64,000 bases of DNA from Tolypeutes matacus (Eukaryota > Chordata > Mammalia > Cingulata > Chlamyphoridae). Shown here piece by piece: positions 1 through 12,850 of this stretch. Location of the stretch: positions 8,540,501 through 8,604,500 of the forward strand of contig JAKSZT010054399.1 of the NCBI GenBank assembly GCA_026826555.1, read 5' to 3'. Each line of letters opens with the position of its first letter. The stretch's first letter is position 1. The notes beneath the pieces were generated by a model. That model was not told the origin of the DNA. It saw only the letters and a list, made by a program, of their open reading frames with translations, and did no database searches. The translations under genes and the position numbers were made by a program.

Positions 1-59
1 GGAACTCTGTAATTCCATTGATATGAAATTTTAGAGAAGCCAAAACTATAGTTACAGAA

Positions 60-260
60 AGCAGATTGTTGGTTGTCTGGGACCAGAATGGGAGGATGTA
101 ATCAAGAGCAAAAGGCCACAAAGGAAATTTTTAGAGTGAAGAAACTGTTTTGTATCTTGATGTAGGAGTGAAAAAATTGTACTTTAATACCAACATTCAT
201 CAAATTGTACACTTAAAATTGGTGACTTTTTTAAATGTATACATAATACCTTGAAAGACA
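60..260 (+). repeat. L1M-type 3' UTR fragment
   Basis: The order of phrases matches the 3' UTR of old mammalian L1M elements. A stretch reading roughly 'ggaccagaatgggagga' is followed by a 'ctgttttgtatcttgatgtag' block, then 'catcaaattgtacactta' and a TATA-like stretch. The copy is diverged and has no clear poly(A) tail. The subfamily cannot be assigned by eye. Confidence 0.6.
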
Positions 261-1849
261 AAATATATGGGAGAAACTAAGGAAAGATTACACATTGAAA
301 ATTTTCAGAATATCAAGAAATAAAGGATATTTTGAAAGCCTATCTTTACCTTTCCTTACAAAAACATACCTAACACTGCAATAAAAAAAAAGAAACCAGA
401 CAGGCATTGTACTTCTCCTGGCAAGAGTAGAAGTATAAATGTCTCAATTAGTTGTGTCATGTATAATGTACAATCTTTTTATTGCTATTTGTGGTTCTAT
501 TGTCATTAACACGCCTCACAAATATCAGGAGTAAAACCTGAAAGTTGTCAAAATATATTTTTCAATTTCTTCCAATAAATTTAGTCTGTCTCAGTGATTT
601 ATGATCTAATCTGGATTTTGCAATGATCGGATTTGGAGGAAATTATTCAATTATTTTAGTTCCAGTTCTCTGCTCTGAGAATCCAGACAGAGCTTTCATG
701 CAGCTTCATGAAGCCTCAACTGGAATGGAAGAATGTTGCCTCTCTCTGTTCTATTCTGTTTCTACTCCCTCTTTCATGTCCTTCCATCCTTCATGATGGG
801 GGAAGACAGATTTTGTTCACACAATGCTTGCACTGTCATTGTTGCAATGACATTGCAATGCCATTGTTGTCCTCTGTCTCCTCTTCTATCATTTATGGTA
901 TTTGTTCCCTCTTTAGCATGGGTTGAAATTTGGTTTTATTGAAAGATACACTATTTGCCTCCTAGAAGATAACATTTGACATTAAATGAGGGCCAAAACT
1001 CTGAGAAGTTGGCTGGATATGGAGTCTTGTTGAGCACTGGCTCCTTCACCACTAAATCACTTCTGTTGCACGTGGACCACCTGGCAGGCACTTTCTACTG
1101 AGATCTTCCAGCAGGACAACATTAAGAGATGTGAATTTGGAACTCAGGAGATAAGTTGGCTGGATAGAAAAGAACACTCTAATTTTTTTATCATCTGAAG
1201 AATTCTTTTTGTAAAATGATTAGAAATGAGCACTGAAACCATGCCACCCTAGATTTAATTCTAAATAATTCTTATAAATGTTTTTACCAAATGAAATGTT
1301 AATTCTTCAAAGAAAAAATATAATAATTCAGTGATAATTATTGGTATCTCTGATCACAGATGACCCTGATAAAAATTGGATATGGACAGGTGAGGAATGT
1401 GTCAAGGTAAAAGGTCTACTAATTTTATGTTTCATGGAATTAATCAGTAGTTTGTTATTTTTTTCATTTTGATACCTAATAAAATATTGGTACATATATT
1501 TTTATAGCAATTAAACATTAGACTATCAGAATATTTTTATATACCATCAAAACCGCTAGAGCAATACCTCTCAAAGTAGTGTCCAATTAATTAAAATGAA
1601 TATGGTGCTGTGAAAGTAGGATGCAATGCCTACATAAGTTTGAGAAACACTAAATTAAACAAAGTTTTAAAAAAATTTCTGTATCCTGAGCATGTATATT
1701 CTACTGTACATGGTAAATCCCCAGGGGAGTGTGAACTTGTACATGGTATCTTATCAACTTACTTGACCATGGACTTTCTTGTTTTGTCTTCAACACAGTT
1801 ATCACCTCTGAAAAAGAAGCTCTGAGGAGTACTATGCTGGACATATACC
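261..1849. other. Unassigned AT-rich intergenic sequence
   Basis: I see no gene, recognisable repeat family or RNA gene here. Two overlapping short open frames near 708-942 have no domain, no splice context and biased leucine/serine/cysteine content, so they look like chance frames. The segment may hold old L1 debris that is too diverged to name. Confidence 0.4.
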
Positions 1850-2788
1850 ATGAAAAAAAATGGAAATGACACATATATAAATAATATAGCAAAGATCAGA
1901 AAACAAAGCAAATTAGAAAGAAATATAAAAGTAGTCTAAAATAAGATGGATAGGGTAATAAAAACAAAGGGGTTAAAAATAATTTGGCCCTGCCTAAATG
2001 AAACACATGTAAACAAATAACTCTCAAAAGTTAAAAATAATGGTAGGAAAAAATATAATTAGGCAAATCAAAAAAGCACATCAGTTTCAATAATAATATT
2101 ATAACGGAGCAAAAAGTATTTAAGTAATTAAACAAGACAAAGTGAAATCACAGAGGATTCATTTTAAAATAGAGATATGACTGTTATCACAATTGCATAA
2201 AATAAAGAAATCATAAGGGAATAAAGATAAGTATGTGGGTTTTTTTTCCTAGAAAATATAATTATAAAAATTTTCCCAAGAAATAGATAACCTGAGCAGA
2301 CAAGTAACCATAGAAAAAATGGGAAATGTTATCACAGAAGTACTGCTAGAAAGTACAATAGACCTAAAGGATTTTGAAGAAATAGATCATCTGTACATTA
2401 TATAACATTTTCCACAAATATGAAGATTATGGACTAGTTCCTGCAATTCACTTACAAAGCAATATATTGCAGAAGCAAAGCACGAGGAGAAAAGGAAAGA
2501 AGGTAGAAAGGAAAGGATAGAGGGACCAATTTCCTTTGTGAATATTTGTGAAAAGTCCTAAATAAAATAGTAACAAATCAAATCTTGCATTCAATTAAAA
2601 AGAATGATATAAAATTAAATTCTAAAACATAAGAATCATTTACTATTAATAACTATATTATTTTAATTCACCATATCAAAAGTCAAATTTAAAAAAATAC
2701 ATGTTACGCATTTGATAAGATTGCCCATATGGTAGTGGTACATATAGAGGAAATTTTAGAAGATGAAGAATAGAAGAAGTCCTCGTTA
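1850..2788 (+). repeat. Old L1 ORF2 relic, left part
   Basis: A-rich sense-strand sequence follows the L1 ORF2 linker and early reverse-transcriptase order. Examples are 'gaagaaatagatcatctg', then 'aaaagtcctaaataaaatag' and 'taacaaatcaaatcttgca', which correspond to the L1 'ctcaacaaaatactagcaaa' block. No frame stays open. The relic is split by an LTR at 2794 and appears to resume after 3503, so it is the oldest layer of the nest. Confidence 0.5.
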
Positions 2789-3233
2789 ACATGTGTTTTA
2801 GCTTCCCAGAAGTTATGGCAAATACCACAAATGTTGGCTTAAACAATCAGAATTTATCAGCTCACAGCTTTGAGGCTAGCAGAAGTCCAAAACTGAGGCA
2901 TCAGCAAGGCAATACTTTCTCCCCAAACTCTGTAAAATTCTCTTGCTGGCTGCGGGTGATCCTTGGAGGCCCTTAGTTTGTATCCATGCCTCATGTCACA
3001 TGGCAAAGACCTCTCCTTTCTCTTCCAGCTTTCCTTGACTTCTGGCTTCTGGCTCCTCCCCATGGCTTCCTCTATGTCTGAATTTATTCAGTTTATAAAG
3101 GACTCCAGTAATCCAGATTAATACCCACTCCACTGAAGCAGGCCACACTTTAATTAAAAACAATATCTCCAAGAGACTCTGCTCATAATGGTTCAGACAC
3201 ACAGGACACGGATTAAGATTAAGAACATGTGTA

Positions 3234-3362
3234 GGGAATAGATGTGGCTCAAGTGGTTGAATGCCTGCTTCCCATGCGGGAGGTCCCAGGTTTGGTTCCA
3301 GGTGCCTACTAAAAACAAAAACAAAAAAAAAACAAGCAAACAAATGTAAAAAAACCAACTCA
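3234..3362 (+). mobile_element. tRNA-derived SINE, first monomer of a dimer
   Basis: The tRNA-like head 'gggaatagatgtggctcaag' carries a pol III box A-like 'tggctcaagtggttgaatg' and a box B-like 'ggtttggttcc'. It is followed by an A-rich tail with 'acaaaaacaaaa' and 'caagcaaacaaa'. It lacks the roughly 45-bp body seen in the long SINEs at 10689, 15803 and 33064. An outer 13-bp target duplication (3221-3233 against 3458-3470, 11 of 13 identical) encloses both monomers. Confidence 0.85.
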
Positions 3363-3457
3363 GGGGAGCCGATGTGGCTCAGTGGTTGAGCTCCGGTTTC
3401 CCACATACAAGATCTCAAGTTCAATTCCCAGCACTGGTACCTCAAAAAAAAAAAAAA
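3363..3457 (+). mobile_element. tRNA-derived SINE, second monomer of a dimer
   Basis: A second head, 'ggggagccgatgtggctcag', follows directly after the tail of the first monomer. It has box A-like 'tggctcagtggttgag' and box B-like 'agttcaattcc', and ends in an uninterrupted A run (3444-3459). No target duplication lies between the two monomers, which suggests they were inserted as one unit. Confidence 0.85.
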
Positions 3458-3502
3458 AAGAATATGTCTAAATTGGGATACATAATTCAGTCTGCCCCAA
3501 CA

Positions 3503-3960
3503 TGAGAAATCCTAACAAGTTCAAACTCATGCTAAATATACTTAATTTTGCAGCCTTAAATATATTCCCAATAAAATCAGGAAGGGGAAAAACACTTAAT
3601 TTCATGCAATAAAATAAGATAGATAAATGAGAGATGACAGATAGATGCTAGACAGAGAGGAAGCTTCATTATATATCAGCAATAGGGCATTTGAATATAA
3701 TGGGAGGAAATCACCCATTCATCACCAGGAAAAAAATATAAAATAGCTAGATCAAAATGTTTAAAAATATGCACAGAACATGTATTGATTCAAAACATTC
3801 TGTGGAACAGGAGAGATGAAAAACAATCAATTTTAAAAGTAAATAATATAGTTTATTAGAAAGTAATGAACTCTGTGAAAAAATGAAAGAACACAAGGTA
3901 TTATTGAGGTACATAAAACAATGAAAATACACAGACAATAGAGTCATAGATTTTCTCTTG
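3503..3960 (+). repeat. Old L1 ORF2 relic, right part
   Basis: A-rich sense sequence continues the L1-like pattern after the LTR. 'cttaattttgcagcc' and 'cccaataaaatcaggaa' resemble the ORF2 block around 'aagatcaggaacaagacaagg'. No frame is open. It is probably the right half of the relic at 1850-2788. Confidence 0.4.
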
Positions 3961-4029
3961 GCTAACTCCTTCTAATCCTTCAGACCTTAAAAGCGACTTA
4001 ATTCATGTAAAAAAATCTAGGCTCTCAGG

Positions 4030-4830
4030 TTGGGGACCGTGGCTGCCATACCCTGTGCTCAAGGCCATGTCTTGGAGGAGGGTTTGCAAGCCCCAAAGCT
4101 GTAGTGCTTGCTCCAGAAAAGGCAGGGCTCTTTCTGTTCTATGTTTACGCCTGTTGCCCAGGTCTCAGGCAGAATAGTATACATTTTGTGCGCATCGGAG
4201 GAAAGAGAAGCCTAAGAGAAGGGAAATACTGACTACGCAGCTCCTCTTAGAGCTTAGCAAGGATCCCTGCTCCCTGGAACGAGAGAGGAAGGTGAAAGAG
4301 CACCGCTTGGGTCTAAAGATCCCAGGGTCTCTATTCCTGGAGTCAGCTAGGCACTCAGGAATTGGAATGTGGCATGGGAGGCTCTCGCTTGCTTCCAGAG
4401 CGATTGGCAGTTATGAGCTGGAGGCTAATTACAGTCCCAAATGGGTGCCCCCACCTCCCAAAAATCGGTGGAAAAAGAGAAGGAAATGTTTGCTTCTCAG
4501 CATCAGGTAGCTTCTGCAGCCCCCAAGCTTGCTTAGGCAATGTGAGAGCAGAGGGAAGCCTGGGAGGGCAGAGAAATGCAAAAGCTCATAATATTTATGA
4601 CTTCCACCCCCAGAGTGGGAAGGGGCGGGTACTGGATTAAGCTGCCTGAAGAAATACCCCGGGGGTTCTCCCGAGGCAGGGACTGTGCAGCCCAGAAACC
4701 CCAGCCCTGTGCCCAGCAGGGCAGGCTGTGCCACCCAGCAGACAGGTGGCAGGTATCTCAGGTGTGCCCATCCTGGCTGGGCCATGGCTGAGGGCTGCCG
4801 GGAGTTTTTCCCGATACAGGTAGGATGGGG
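4030..4830. other. GC-rich island of unknown origin
   Basis: About 800 bp is clearly richer in G+C and CpG than the AT-rich flanks, with C-runs such as 'cccccacctcccaaaaatcg' and 'ccccgggggttctcccgag'. No convincing coding frame is present: short frames on both strands (for example 4576-4791) end quickly and show no domain. At the right edge 'cag|gtagga' (GT at 4820-4821) fits a 5' splice-site consensus. It could be a CpG-containing regulatory element or non-coding first exon, a GC-rich 5' UTR of a lineage-specific retroelement, or an old retrocopy. Confidence 0.35.
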
Positions 4831-5748
4831 CCCTTTAGTAATATTTGACTTTAATATGTTGGTAAGGACATTGTGTTTATCTATCTTCTGTTTCAACTTA
4901 CATAGATTATTATAAATTGATACAAATCATGTGGGAGGAAAATAGTAATAAAAAATGCAAAGTCCCGACACTTGCACAAAACTCAAAAAATCAATAAATA
5001 AAATGTAAGTTTTCAGTAAACCCTGCAAGCGCATGCTCCATCCTTCTACGGACTTCTATCGAATACAACCTCTATCACAGACTTTGAAAATGCAAGTGTC
5101 CCTTTGTTGTGTCCCCACTGTGGGAAGCTATAGGGCAAGCACTGCTCCCCATTGTCTATGAGGGACTTGATTCCAGCAATTGGAAAGCAGGTACCCATCC
5201 ACTCATGAGGTGGCAGGCCCCTGAGGGAGGTACTGAACCAAATTGCCACAACTTAACTTACAAATATATTGCCATTACAACTAGTATAATTAAAACCCAG
5301 GCAGGATTTTTCAAAAATTGGGCAAATGATTTCATTTGGGGAAGAGAAAAGTTGCATGAACATAATTGATGGTGAGCATTGATTCTTTCCATAATGAAAT
5401 AAGATGAAACATATAGAGAAATAGTGGCTGAAGATCATTTTATAAAGCCTGAAAAGTAAAAATAAATAACAAAAATAATGAGGTACAGGTTGTGAGTAGA
5501 TATGTGTGCAAAAGAGCTAATCACTTCATATTTTTAATAGGCACTTAATCCATACTGTTTAAAATGGAAACAGTTAAAAAAAAAATAGCCATGCCAACCT
5601 CTTAATATTTCATAATCTATTTGTTTTATTTAAAGGAATCTATCAAGGAAAAAGATTATTTGTGGGAGGTTATATTTAACTGAAAATTGGCAGCTTCTTC
5701 AGCATCATTTCAGGATTTTTTTTTTTTAACTAAAGACAAAATAAATTA
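4831..5748. other. Unassigned sequence
   Basis: This is AT-rich with no recognised gene or repeat family. Short open frames at 5046-5369 on both strands overlap each other and have no family signature. Confidence 0.4.
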
Positions 5749-5760
5749 GGTAATTTTATT

Positions 5761-6355
5761 TTTTATTTATTTATTTATTTATTTTTGTACATTTAATGAT
5801 TGAAATATAAACAATTAAAAAATAAGAAAACACACTTTCACATCTCTGAGTCTGCTCAAGTGTGTAGACATGTATTGAAGGGATATGACATGAGGGTAGT
5901 GATATTATTGGGTTGAGTGGTGCAGGGTTGACTGGGTAGATTGGGAAGGGTGGGTTGGAATGCCCGTGTACTGGGGAGAGGGTTGGGACAGAGACCAGGT
6001 GAACACTGCGGATTTGCGGGTATGTGGTTGAAAGTATAAAGTTGGGAATGCCCTCATGGCAATATAACAATTAAGGGTTACTGGTTTGAGTGTTGGATAG
6101 GGGGGCATTCAGGACAGGGCACACCTGGAATAGGCTTCTAGAGAGTGTGTGAGTGAACATTCTGTCCTTATATGTTCTATCAGTAGGTGGAGACCCACAT
6201 AATGAGCAGGAAGGAGTTGGACTCCCATCCTCAGGAAGAGAGATTTATTCACAAATAGACAGGTGGGAGTCTCTCGAGAGCATGAGCAGTTCCTAATAGG
6301 GGAGGACAAACAAGTGTGTCAAGACCTCAGTTTTGTTGCATGTAACTATGAATCT
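5761..6355 (-). repeat. Left, reverse-oriented arm of the composite (probable L1 3' UTR)
   Basis: The left edge is a reversed A-rich tail (ttttatttatttatttattt) followed by the same terminal motif found at the 3' end of the right arm. The interior on the minus strand is C-rich and pyrimidine-rich ('cccaaccctctccccagtac'). I could not match it to a known L1 segment. It may be a lineage-specific L1 3' UTR. Confidence 0.45.
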
Positions 6356-6370
6356 TTTTTTTTTTTTTTT

Positions 6371-6851
6371 ACCACATGACCCTGCAATACCACTACTGGG
6401 TATATATATATATATATATATACTGAGAGCAGTGACACGAACAGACATCTACACACAGATGTTCATAGCAACATTTTCACCATTGCCAAAAGTTGGAAAC
6501 AACCCAGGTGTCCATCAACAGACGAATGGATAAACAAACTGTGGTCTATTCACACGATGGAATATTATGCAGCTGTAAGAAGAAATGAAGTCATAAAGCA
6601 TATGGCAGCATGGATGAACCTGGAGGACATTATGTTGAGTGAATCAAGCCAGACACAAAAGGACAAATATGACTGCATTACTATGAACCAAATATATTGT
6701 GTAATATATTGTTTGATTCAAAAAAAAAATATTTATATGTATCCATTACATTTAATTGAGAAATATATATATTTATTCATCTGTGTTTACTTTTTAGTTT
6801 TTAATTGTTTATATTTTCAATTATTAAATGTACAAAATAAAGTTTAAAAAT
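6371..6851 (+). pseudogene. L1 ORF2 C-terminus plus 3' end
   Basis: Translation gives typical L1 ORF2 C-terminal sequence: 'DPAIPLLGIY' near 6377-6407, and 'MEYYAAVRRNEV' then 'WMNLEDIMLSESSQTQKDKY' from 6557 on. The frame stays open for about 40 codons in that block, so this copy is younger than most L1 relics here. A TA repeat (6401-6422) interrupts the 'GIY' region. The short 3' UTR ends with 'attaaatgtacaaaataaag'. It is 5'-truncated and not functional. Confidence 0.8.
6401..6422. repeat. (TA)n microsatellite inside L1
   Basis: There are about eleven TA units, expanded from the 'gggtatatac' site that is common in L1 ORF2. Confidence 0.9.
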
Positions 6852-6863
6852 GGTAATTTTATT

Positions 6864-7344
6864 AATAATAGTATGTGTGCAACGATCCCATGGTTATAAA
6901 ACTAATACTACTGTCCTACCATCCATTCATGCATCCATCTAACCTTCCAAGATATCTAGGAAATAATATTTACATAATGTATGTATTGTATTTTTCTGAG
7001 TGTTGGAATTGGTGGGGGGCTATGGGCAGGTTCTTCTTTGTCATTTTTCCACATTGAATTTTTGAAAAGAATATAACTTTTATGAAAATATGAAGCTAGT
7101 TTTTAAAGAATACTAATTCATCTAAAGGAATAAACAAGTAAGAGTCTTCAATATTAAAGATCAAAAAGTACTGGGATTATACATCCTTACTCATTGACAT
7201 ATGACTTGCCAATTCATCTTTCGAGAAGAGTATGTGTTCTCACAACTTTGAGATTTGCCATATGCCATGATTTACCCAAAGGGATGTGAAGTTCTGACTA
7301 ATGCCTGGGCAGCCAGGTTTTCAAATGGAAGCAAGTGTTCCGAA
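6864..7344. other. Unassigned AT-rich sequence
   Basis: No gene or repeat was recognised. A short T-rich frame near 6875-7057 is judged a chance frame. Confidence 0.4.
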
Positions 7345-7850
7345 TCTTTATTTCAGCAGATGTGGTGGACAGGTTCCAAGGGGGTCCTGTGACCCCCTCC
7401 TCCTGGTATTAATGTCCTCCCCTTGATTGTGACATATAATGCCCTCCCCTTGATTGTGACATGCTTCTAACAAATAGAATATGGCAAAGTTGATGAGACA
7501 TGGGATGTCACCCCTGTGATTACATTATACATTATACTGCCTCCTCTGCTGTCTTTGAAGAAGTGAGCTACCCGGTTAGAAGCCCATGTGGCCAGACGCT
7601 AAGGTCTGCCCCCAAGAGTTGAAGGAGGCCTCCAGCAAGCAAAATGTCAGGGCCCTCAGACTTACAGAAGCCAGGAAATGCATTCTGCCAAAACCTGAGT
7701 GTGTCTGTCTGGAAGCAGATGTTTCCCAGTCAAGACTGGTTGGTCTTGGCCAACATCAGCCTTGCAGATGACGCAGCTAATCTGTGCCTAGACTCTGAGA
7801 TAATAAACATGTGTGTTGTTTTAAGTTGATGAGTTGTAGGGTGTGTGAGT
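7345..7850 (+). mobile_element. MLT1-type (ERVL-MaLR) solo LTR
   Basis: The sequence order matches MLT1 LTRs: 'tagaatatggcaaagttgat', 'gggatgtcacccctgtgatt', a 'gcccatgtggccagacgcta' region, 'ctctgagataataaacatg' and 'tgtgttgttttaagttgatg' near the 3' end. The 'aataaa' (near 7800) is the expected poly(A) signal. It is old and diverged, with no internal retroviral sequence. It contains a short internal tandem duplication at 7411-7462. Confidence 0.75.
7411..7462. repeat. 25-bp tandem duplication inside the MLT1 LTR
   Basis: A 25-bp unit ending in 'ccttgattgtgacat' occurs at 7411-7435 and 7438-7462 with one mismatch. Confidence 0.9.
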
Positions 7851-8301
7851 ATATGGGACAGCAAGAGACAGAAAAGGGCCTGGGAGAACTATTCGAATTA
7901 CAATCATTAATCACTAAGATCAGTGGCTTCTTACTTTGGGTCCTAGGGATTTTGACAAGTTCACTTGGAGACAATTGGATGGAAGGAGACTGGGTGTAGT
8001 GTGGGAAACAAGAGAGAAGCAGACAAGGCTATACCCTTCTCCCAATACTTTCTTTTCTGATACAGCTACCAACAACAAAAGAAACTATGTTGTTTTATAT
8101 TATTTTATATCATTGACACAAAATAATTTATAATTGCCATTCTTCACATTATGAACAGTGTGGCAGCAAGTTTCATTTAGAAATTTTGCCTATCCTGCAT
8201 ATTTGCTATGTTTAAAAACTTGAGATAGCCACAAAGATTCTATAAAGATCAAGTACATCAAATGAAAGCCACCAGGAATAATCTCAAAATTTACCTTATA
8301 A
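7851..8301. other. Unassigned sequence before the SINE dimer
   Basis: No gene or repeat was recognised. The last 12 bases (8290-8301, tttaccttataa) are the left target duplication of the SINE dimer. Confidence 0.4.
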
Positions 8302-8480
8302 GGGAGCGGATGTGGCTCAGGCAGTTGGACATCCACCTCCCACATGGGAGGTCCCAGGTTCAGTTCCTGGTGCCTTCTAAAAAACACAAACAACAAGCAG
8401 ACAATGAGCAGACATCAAACAAAAACAATGATCAGACAATGAAGGAAAATGAGCAGACAACGAGCAAAAACAAAGAAGCA
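8302..8480 (+). mobile_element. tRNA-derived SINE, first monomer of a dimer
   Basis: The head 'gggagcggatgtggctcagg' has box A-like 'tggctcaggcagttgg' and box B-like 'ggttcagttcc'. A long tail of 'gagcagacaa'-like units (cacaaacaacaagcagacaa) follows. As in the dimer at 3234, the body present in the long SINEs is missing. Confidence 0.9.
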
Positions 8481-8656
8481 GGGAGCGGATGTGGCTCAAG
8501 CAGTTGGGTGACCGCCTCCCACATGGGAGGTCCAGGGTTCGGTTCCTGGTGCCTCCTAAAAAAAAAAAAAAAAAAAAAAATAGAAATGAGCAGACAAAGA
8601 GCAAAAGCAATGAGCAAGCAGAGGAGGAGGGAGCCATCTCAGGGGAGGGAAGGAAC
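8481..8656 (+). mobile_element. tRNA-derived SINE, second monomer of a dimer
   Basis: The head 'gggagcggatgtggctcaag' has box B-like 'gggttcggttcc', then a run of about 22 A and another 'atgagcagacaaagagc' tail. The enclosing target duplication is 'tttaccttataa' (8290-8301) against 'tttacctataaa' (8657-8668), which differ by one indel. There is no duplication between the monomers. Confidence 0.88.
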
Positions 8657-8668
8657 TTTACCTATAAA

Positions 8669-9420
8669 ATTAATATGTCAAAGAAAAAAGCACTCAGTAT
8701 TATAGAATGAGATCAACCTACTGGGACAGCAAATACAATCACCTCAGTATTTCCATGGTTTAATCACTGTTTGCTGATAACAATGTAAAACATCAGGAAA
8801 GTATCTCCCAAAGTCACTAATGCACCTAGAGAATGTAACACTTTGAACACATTTGATTTTCCATGAGCTGATATCTCTGCACTTTAAAACATTGCAAACC
8901 ATAGTCTTTGATGATTTTAATCACAGAAACGAAGAGATATTTAAGGGACCACTGCTAAAGAAGAAAGGTCAGAAATGTATGAGTCATTAGTTCAGCCTCT
9001 TAAAATAGATCAAAGAGGCATCCAAAAATGAACTGCTATTTACTGCTCTGAAGGCTGTCACGATATTTAACTGACCACAATGTAAAGTTTTCTCCAGCTA
9101 TGTCAAATGAACATTTTAGAACAGTTCTTGAGCTCTAGAAAGGAAGGAAATATGCAAAGAATTTTTAAACTGGTGCTCAGTGCTGTTTTCAAAAATAATT
9201 TTTCAGATTCAAGTAACCTTTCATAAGCCAATCCTTTTTAAGTAAGTTAAATTAGCTGAGTTCTTTAAGGATGATTTTTTTGCATTCTTCCACATCCCAA
9301 AGAGCAGTGAAAAGAAAGTCTTCCCAGTGAAATTAGGAAATGTTCACTATTTTGATATTATTTGACCTGGTTGACAATGCATTCATTAGCACCCAAAAAT
9401 CAATGGAGTAATAAAAACAC
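8669..9420. other. Unassigned sequence
   Basis: This is AT-rich with no repeat or gene recognised. It contains several short mixed stretches (for example 8930-9120) that look unique rather than repetitive. Confidence 0.4.

Positions 9421-12850
<3,430 letters not shown>

Larger units (their letters stand above)
2794..3502 (-). mobile_element. MaLR-like (MLT1-type) LTR, interrupted by SINEs
   Basis: Read on the minus strand, this LTR resembles ERVL-MaLR LTRs. On the plus strand it starts 'tgttttagc', has a 'ggcttaaacaatcagaattt' block and a 'tttataaaggactccagtaa' block, and ends near 'gccccaaca'. A second copy lies at 39317-39709. The LTR is split by a SINE dimer at 3234-3457. If its end is taken as 'gcccca' (3499), it has an exact 5-bp target duplication 'acatg' (2789-2793 and 3500-3504). 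If the end is 'caaca' (3502), as in copy two, the duplication is not visible. It is a solo LTR with no internal retroviral genes. Confidence 0.7.
5749..6863. mobile_element. Composite L1 insertion with inverted terminal arms and a 12-bp target duplication
   Basis: The exact 12-mer 'ggtaattttatt' occurs at 5749-5760 and 6852-6863. Just inside it, the left end (about 5785-5830) and right end (about 6785-6837) are inverted copies: 'ttttgtacatttaatgat' on the left faces 'attaaatgtacaaaa' on the right. The left end also has a reversed A-rich tail '(ttta)n'. The inside therefore looks like two L1 3' ends placed head to head. Confidence 0.6.

Noticed and set aside
2996..3445. 149-codon minus frame
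   Set aside because: It runs across the LTR and the two SINE monomers, so it is repeat-derived noise.
4429..4896. 155-codon minus frame in the GC-rich island
   Set aside because: GC-rich DNA has fewer stops; several overlapping frames exist on both strands and none has a family signature.
5749..6863. Classical DNA transposon based on inverted ends
   Set aside because: The 12-bp duplication, A-rich tail and clear L1 ORF2 protein text fit retrotransposition better.
8262..8705. 147-codon plus frame over the SINE dimer
   Set aside because: It follows the SINE heads and A-rich tails and is not a gene.
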